Shown: positions 59,931 to 64,000 of the stretch, piece after piece
How positions within the stretch are numbered: position 1 is the first letter of the stretch
Layout of the letters: every line of letters starts with the position of its first letter
Assembly: GCA_030426385.1 (NCBI GenBank)
Contig: JAUHYI010000004.1
Coordinates: 1 to 64,000, forward strand
Source: Phycisphaerae bacterium
Lineage (GTDB): Bacteria; Planctomycetota; Phycisphaerae; Phycisphaerales; Phycisphaeraceae
Length of the DNA: 64,000 nt
Direction of reading: 5' to 3'
Program-made: the position numbers and the translations under genes
Notes under the pieces: generated by a model
Databases searched by the model: none
Told to the model about the DNA's origin: nothing
What the model saw: the letters and a program-made list of their open reading frames with translations, nothing else

Positions 59931-61009
59931 ATCAATCTGCGAGCACCCCTCCACACACAACCACAAAAAATGATGAGCAACACCACGGCCAAGACCTGGT
60001 CGCGATCATCACCACGATTCAAACGCCCACCGATTGCGTGCGAGGTTTAGGCCAAACGTTAGCTTCACTGCACGCACCGCTGATCGCGATCGGCGATAAA
60101 AAAGGCCCCGCATCATTCGATTTGCCCGATCATCCTGACACGCAATTTGTGTCATTGGATGAGCAATTGGCCTTGGATTATCAATTGGCCAAGATCCTGC
60201 CGGTAGGGCACTATGCCCGAAAAAACATCGGGTACTTATTAGCCATCGCACGCGGCGCAGCATGTCTATACGAAACCGATGACGACAACGCCCCGTTGCC
60301 TGATTTCAAAACACGCCACCTCGAAACCCATGCCGCCGCCTGGCAATCGGACACCGATTGGTGCAACGTCTATCGCTTGTTCACCGACGAGTTGATTTGG
60401 CCTCGCGGGTTTCCATTGGATCGCATCACCGATCAAAAAACCTACGACCACACAGCACTCGACAACACACAGACCTACACCTGTCCAATCCAACAAGGCT
60501 TGGCCAACATCGCGCCCGATGTCGATGCCGTCTGGCGATTGGTGTTGGATCGGCCCTTCGATTTTCGCGCCAATGATCGCAGCGTCTGGCTGCCGCGCGG
60601 TGTGTGGTGTCCTTTCAATAGCCAGACCACCTGGTGGTGGCCGATCGCCTATCCCCTGATGTATCTGCCGAGCTATTGCAGTTTTCGCATGACCGATATC
60701 TGGCGATCATTCATCGCCCAACGTTGTTTGTGGGAACTGGATTTCGGGTTGGTGTTCCACGCACCCGAGGTCTATCAGGAACGCAACGTCCACAACCTGA
60801 TGCGCGATTTTTCCGATGAAGTGCCCGGCTACGAAGGCAACACCCGATTGTGCCAGGAACTCACCACGCTTTCGCTGGATCGCGGTACCGATGCCGTCGG
60901 CCCAAACATGTTGCGTTGCTACGAACATCTGGTGCAGCACGAATTTTTCCCGGACACTGAACTGGATCTGGTACGCGCATGGCTAAGCGATTTGTCTGCC
61001 ATCGTGTGA
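59927..61009 (+). CDS. STELLO-like (DUF288) glycosyltransferase
   Basis: 360 aa, GTG start. The segment HYARKNIGYLLAIARGA followed by LYETDDDNAP (Asp-rich metal motif) is the signature of the STELLO/DUF288 family, known from plants as Golgi glycosyltransferases and found here without a membrane helix. LPRGVWCPFNSQTTWW and FRMTDIWRSFIAQRCLWELDF are further conserved stretches. Coupled by overlap to the GT2 gene, so the two probably work on one glycan. Donor and acceptor unknown. Confidence 0.8.
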   Translation: MNQSASTPPHTTTKNDEQHHGQDLVAIITTIQTPTDCVRGLGQTLASLHAPLIAIGDKKGPASFDLPDHPDTQFVSLDEQLALDYQLAKILPVGHYARKNIGYLLAIARGAACLYETDDDNAPLPDFKTRHLETHAAAWQSDTDWCNVYRLFTDELIWPRGFPLDRITDQKTYDHTALDNTQTYTCPIQQGLANIAPDVDAVWRLVLDRPFDFRANDRSVWLPRGVWCPFNSQTTWWWPIAYPLMYLPSYCSFRMTDIWRSFIAQRCLWELDFGLVFHAPEVYQERNVHNLMRDFSDEVPGYEGNTRLCQELTTLSLDRGTDAVGPNMLRCYEHLVQHEFFPDTELDLVRAWLSDLSAIV

Positions 61010-61111
61010 TAATCATCCGAAAAATTCACCGTGCACCTCGATCACTCCCGATAACCCGAGATCCAACCGGCGATCCAGTGGGCATGGCAAAACGGTCGAT
61101 AAAACCGGTGA

Positions 61112-61990
61112 ATGTCTGCACATAATTCCCCACAATCAATCCCTACCGATCTGATCACTCGATTACCCACGCGCGTGTTTGAACCACCACGCGGGTTTGT
61201 GCCGATTCGATTTGCCGAGCTATGGCGCTATCGCGAATTGGCCTGGTTCCTCGCGCTGCGCGATATTCAGGTGCGCTATAAACAAACTGTCCTCGGCGCG
61301 CTATGGGCCGTCATTCCGCCCGTGTTTACCATGATCGCGTTTCAGGTCTTGTTCCGCTTAATGGGCACCATGCCCGTCACCGACGACAGCACCGCCGTCG
61401 TCACCATGTACTGTGCCATGCTGCCCTGGTTTTTGTTCACGCACAGTCTGACCAACGCAGGCAACAGCCTGGTTGGTAACGCCGAACTCATCAAAAAAAT
61501 CTACTTCCCGCGCTTGATCACACCCATCGCGCCGCTCGGCGCAGGCCTGCTCGATCACGTCATTGCATTCACCATTCTCGCAGGCATGATGGCATGGTAC
61601 AGCGTCGCGCCCAACGGATGGGCGATGTTGGCCTTGCCCTTGTTTACCCTGTTGGCCATCGCCACAGCACTCGGGGCCAGCCTCTGGCTATCGGCGCTCA
61701 ATGCGGTCTACCGCGATGTGAAATACACCATCCCCCTGATCGTCTCGATGGGCATGTACATCAGTCCCGTCGTTTACGAAACCGCAGCAATCATTCCTGA
61801 AAAATGGCGCACCATCTACAGCCTCAATCCCATGGTCAGCGTGATCGAAGGCTACCGCTGGGCCTTGCTGGGCAAACCCGCACCCGATCCCATGATGCTG
61901 GCCATGAGTGTGTTAACCGTCTCCATCGTGCTCATCGGCGGACTGTTTTATTTCCGACGTATGGAACGCACTTTCGCCGACGTCGTGTAA
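61112..61990 (+). CDS. ABC-2 polysaccharide export permease (Wzm/TagG-like)
   Basis: 292 aa with six membrane helices. The amphipathic N-terminal part RELAWFLALRDIQVRYKQTVLGALWAVIPP is typical of polysaccharide ABC permeases, as are ELIKKIYFPRLITPI and SLNPMVSVIEGYRWALLG. It should pair with a Wzt-type ATPase, which is not in the window to the right on this strand. It exports an O-antigen or capsule made with the adjacent glycosyltransferases. Confidence 0.92.
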   Translation: MSAHNSPQSIPTDLITRLPTRVFEPPRGFVPIRFAELWRYRELAWFLALRDIQVRYKQTVLGALWAVIPPVFTMIAFQVLFRLMGTMPVTDDSTAVVTMYCAMLPWFLFTHSLTNAGNSLVGNAELIKKIYFPRLITPIAPLGAGLLDHVIAFTILAGMMAWYSVAPNGWAMLALPLFTLLAIATALGASLWLSALNAVYRDVKYTIPLIVSMGMYISPVVYETAAIIPEKWRTIYSLNPMVSVIEGYRWALLGKPAPDPMMLAMSVLTVSIVLIGGLFYFRRMERTFADVV

Positions 61991-62049
61991 CCGCGTAACA
62001 TTGCATAACGTCGCATGTAGCCGTGTGATTATGTGAGATGCGTAGAAGT

Positions 62050-63426
62050 TCACGCATGTGCTGGAGCGAGCAGGTTCCGCCATTGTTTGCAGCATGCGGA
62101 CGGATTGTAATCATCGTCATATGCTTGCCGGGCATTGCGACCCAACTGATCGCACAGCGCGCGATCGCCAGCCAGTTTTTCGAGGGCGGTCACCAATTCC
62201 CCAGTCGCATCATCGCCATCGGGATCGATCACATATCCACAGTTATGATCGCGAATCGCGCACCCGGATGCCGAGGCCATCGGCCCCACTAAAATGGCAG
62301 GCCGACTCGCCGCCATGATCCCGTACAACTTACTCGGCACCGCCACGCCCGACATGTTGTTGCGCAAGCTCACCAGATGCACATCACCCAGCGCCAGCGA
62401 ATCGCCCAACTGTTCGCGTGGCACATAGTTTTGCAACACGATGTTATCCAGATCGTGCTCCTCGATCGCTCGACGAACTTCTTGCAAACGTGGCCCACCA
62501 CCCACAAACAAAAACACAATGTCACGCCGATCACGCAAGCGCACCGCCGCTTCAATAATCGCCTCAAACGTATGAATCAATCCTGCATTCCCCGAATACA
62601 TCACCACAAATCGCTCGCCCACTTCAAATGTATCCTGCCACGGATTCACTCGACTCACTGGATGCACCGGATGCACTGGATTCACGCGTTCGCCACGATC
62701 CATGTCTTGCGTCGCATCATCAGTCGTATCAGCAGCAGCAATCCCATCATCATCTCCGGCAACATCTCCAGCCACATCCGACACCTGGTCATCATGCTGT
62801 TCGTGCTCATGTCCCCACACACTGATCGTAGTCAAGCGCGCCGCATCCACTCGCTTGTCCTGCAATCGCTTGGCCATGCAATCGCCCAACACCACGCACT
62901 GATCCGCTTGCCGTAGATGCATGTCGTTCAACCATGCAAACCCCCGCGCCCAACATTTTTTTCGATCAAACACACCTAACTCAAATTCACAATCCGGATG
63001 CAAATCCATCACCCAACACACATGCCGCAGCCGACCCCGCGAAAGCCAACGCGCCACCGGCGCATACACCCCGATCAACGGCGGCGTCGTCAATGTTACT
63101 ACCACGTCATACCGACGGCGCACGCCCGCACACCACATCATTTTCAAACCGATCATCACATGAAAACACAGATAATCAATCACTCGCCCAATCATCGAAC
63201 CCTTGCCGAATCCGCCCGCACTCACGCGATGCACCGTGACGCCGCTTAGTTTTTCAAACTTCGGCGTCGTCTCACCGACATGCGTGCCATCGTCATATTT
63301 ACCGCGCGAACAATACACATGCGGCTCATGCCCATGGCGTGCTAATGATTCGCACAGGTCCGCCAACATCTGTGACGTCGCCGCAAAATCGGGCCGATAG
63401 AATTGATTGACAAATAATATTTTCAA
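62050..63426 (-). CDS. Glycosyltransferase family 4 (WbuB-like)
   Basis: 458 aa, TTG start with GGAG upstream. GT-B fold: N-terminal FVNQFYRPDFAATSQML and the middle WVMDLHPDCEFELGVF, then a C-terminal domain with VMYSGNAGLIHTFE, VGGGPRL and the donor-binding SKLYGIMAASRP. Between the two lobes (about 225-270) lies an insert with SDVAGDVAGDDDG and a VNPVHPVHPVSRVNP repeat, the latter encoded by a 9-bp unit (62656-62685). Similar to WbuB-type fucosamine transferases. Part of the glycan region, opposite strand. Confidence 0.88.
   Translation of the reverse strand: MKILFVNQFYRPDFAATSQMLADLCESLARHGHEPHVYCSRGKYDDGTHVGETTPKFEKLSGVTVHRVSAGGFGKGSMIGRVIDYLCFHVMIGLKMMWCAGVRRRYDVVVTLTTPPLIGVYAPVARWLSRGRLRHVCWVMDLHPDCEFELGVFDRKKCWARGFAWLNDMHLRQADQCVVLGDCMAKRLQDKRVDAARLTTISVWGHEHEQHDDQVSDVAGDVAGDDDGIAAADTTDDATQDMDRGERVNPVHPVHPVSRVNPWQDTFEVGERFVVMYSGNAGLIHTFEAIIEAAVRLRDRRDIVFLFVGGGPRLQEVRRAIEEHDLDNIVLQNYVPREQLGDSLALGDVHLVSLRNNMSGVAVPSKLYGIMAASRPAILVGPMASASGCAIRDHNCGYVIDPDGDDATGELVTALEKLAGDRALCDQLGRNARQAYDDDYNPSACCKQWRNLLAPAHA
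62656..62685. repeat. 9-bp tandem repeat inside the GT4 gene
   Basis: CACTGGATG, CACCGGATG, CACTGGATT in tandem, coding the Val-His-Pro repeats. Confidence 0.75.
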
Positions 63427-63428
63427 CG

Positions 63429-63455
63429 TGACCCGCTCCCCCCCACATTCCCCAG
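63429..63455. repeat. C-tract element upstream of the GT4 gene
   Basis: CCCGCTCCCCCCCACATTCCCC between the GT4 start and the hypothetical gene. G-rich in the GT4 leader RNA. Confidence 0.65.
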
Positions 63456-63517
63456 CTCATCAGGATAGTTTCGGTAAAACACGGTTCTACCCCCAACACC
63501 CCCTGCAACCCTGCATT

Positions 63518-64000
63518 CTATCGCGTTTCCACAAACACGCGTGGCTCAACCAAGCGCACCCGATCCATAATCGGACCATTCGCTGCCGGGTCAATATCGA
63601 TAAACAAAAAACGCGCATCATCCACATCACCCCCATCGTCCCCATCGTCCCCATCGTCCCCATCGTCCCGTTGATCCAACGGCACATCCACCAGCGCTTG
63701 CGATCGCTGTGCATTGATTCGATACACACCCGCCCACGGCACTTCCGTGGTTTCACCCACAATGAACCGCTCATCAGGCAACGCCTCCACCCGCATCTCC
63801 ACATCACCCCACGCCGCAGCAGGTTCATCCATCGCATCAAACAACGCGGTACCAATCATGCGCTTCGCACCCGTTGGCAATTCAAATCGCAATCGCAACG
63901 GCGCATGCATCAACAAATCCTGGCCCCGCCAATTCGGTAACGTCGGCCAACCCAACACATCGCCTCCACCCACCACCTGCATCGTCAATTCATGCAAGCC
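63518..64000 (-). CDS. C-terminal part of an exported or membrane protein, cut by the window edge
   Basis: About 160 residues are visible and the frame stays open to the window end, so the start is outside. The body has LRLRFELPTGAKRMIGTALFDAMDE and ends RVRLVEPRVFVETR, which suggests a galactose-binding or NPCBM-like beta-sandwich edge. A DDG repeat (DDGDDGDDGDDGG) comes from four copies of CCCATCGTC (63632-63667). Family not firmly recognised. Confidence 0.55.
   Translation of the reverse strand, partial: GLHELTMQVVGGGDVLGWPTLPNWRGQDLLMHAPLRLRFELPTGAKRMIGTALFDAMDEPAAAWGDVEMRVEALPDERFIVGETTEVPWAGVYRINAQRSQALVDVPLDQRDDGDDGDDGDDGGDVDDARFLFIDIDPAANGPIMDRVRLVEPRVFVETR
63632..63667. repeat. 9-bp tandem repeat CCCATCGTC, four copies
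   Basis: Four exact units within the partial gene, adding a DDG repeat in frame. Confidence 0.85.

Overview
The window looks like a chromosomal piece of a Gram-negative planctomycete, most likely class Phycisphaerae. The evidence is: two exported proteins with C-terminal PEP-CTERM signals, a prepilin-like protein ending in the planctomycete H-x9-DG motif, an LpxR-type lipid A deacylase, MurA with its active-site Cys, and many short palindromic intergenic repeats. No rRNA, CRISPR array, phage module or intact transposase was seen. The assignment is an inference from gene content, not from a marker-gene comparison.

Layout. 0-2.6 kb: NO detoxification (hmp with divergent nsrR) and nrdR, bracketed by two copies of a ~58 bp direct repeat. 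2.9-7.1 kb: rfbC, a CPBP protease, an exported hydrolase, argG. 7.5-12 kb: two PEP-CTERM proteins, a pseudopilin and a beta-propeller protein. 12-16 kb: M3 peptidase, a degenerate enolase-superfamily protein and an AraC regulator. 16-25.8 kb: replication and nucleotide genes (ftsK, OB-fold protein, DNA polymerase III delta', cls, HAD phosphatase, dut, tmk, methyltransferase). 26-33 kb: a lone ketoacyl synthase, a large fused indolepyruvate ferredoxin oxidoreductase with an ATGA-overlapping upstream small ORF, and a GH113-like hydrolase. 33-41.6 kb: an overlapping minus-strand set (oxidoreductase, NfeD, AMMECR1), DUF4031, LpxR, a GGDEF protein and a zinc dehydrogenase. 41.8-48 kb: nadK, metallophosphoesterase, sppA, a CAT-anticodon tRNA and a Xer recombinase. 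48-56 kb: small membrane proteins, apt, murA, Trm112-like, YhaM-like nuclease, FkbM methyltransferase, RsbU-type phosphatase. 56.6-64 kb: a surface polysaccharide region (UDP-glucuronate epimerase type, Gfo/Idh, GT2, STELLO-like GT, ABC-2 permease, GT4).

The most unusual aspect is the repeat content. Nearly every non-coding gap holds members of several small palindromic families (called A to I here), some with perfect terminal inverted repeats and one nested in another. In addition, a G/C-tract element (runs of G interrupted by AAACGT or T) occurs directly after stop codons and also inside conserved enzymes, always in frame, where it encodes Pro- or Gly-rich loops. In the dehydrogenase at 40.5-41.6 kb this insert is bounded by inverted repeats, so it looks like a tolerated in-frame insertion.

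Functionally most genes are housekeeping. The clearest joint modules are hmp/nsrR, dut next to tmk, PEP-CTERM proteins with the pseudopilin, and the sugar-nucleotide, glycosyltransferase and export genes at the right end.
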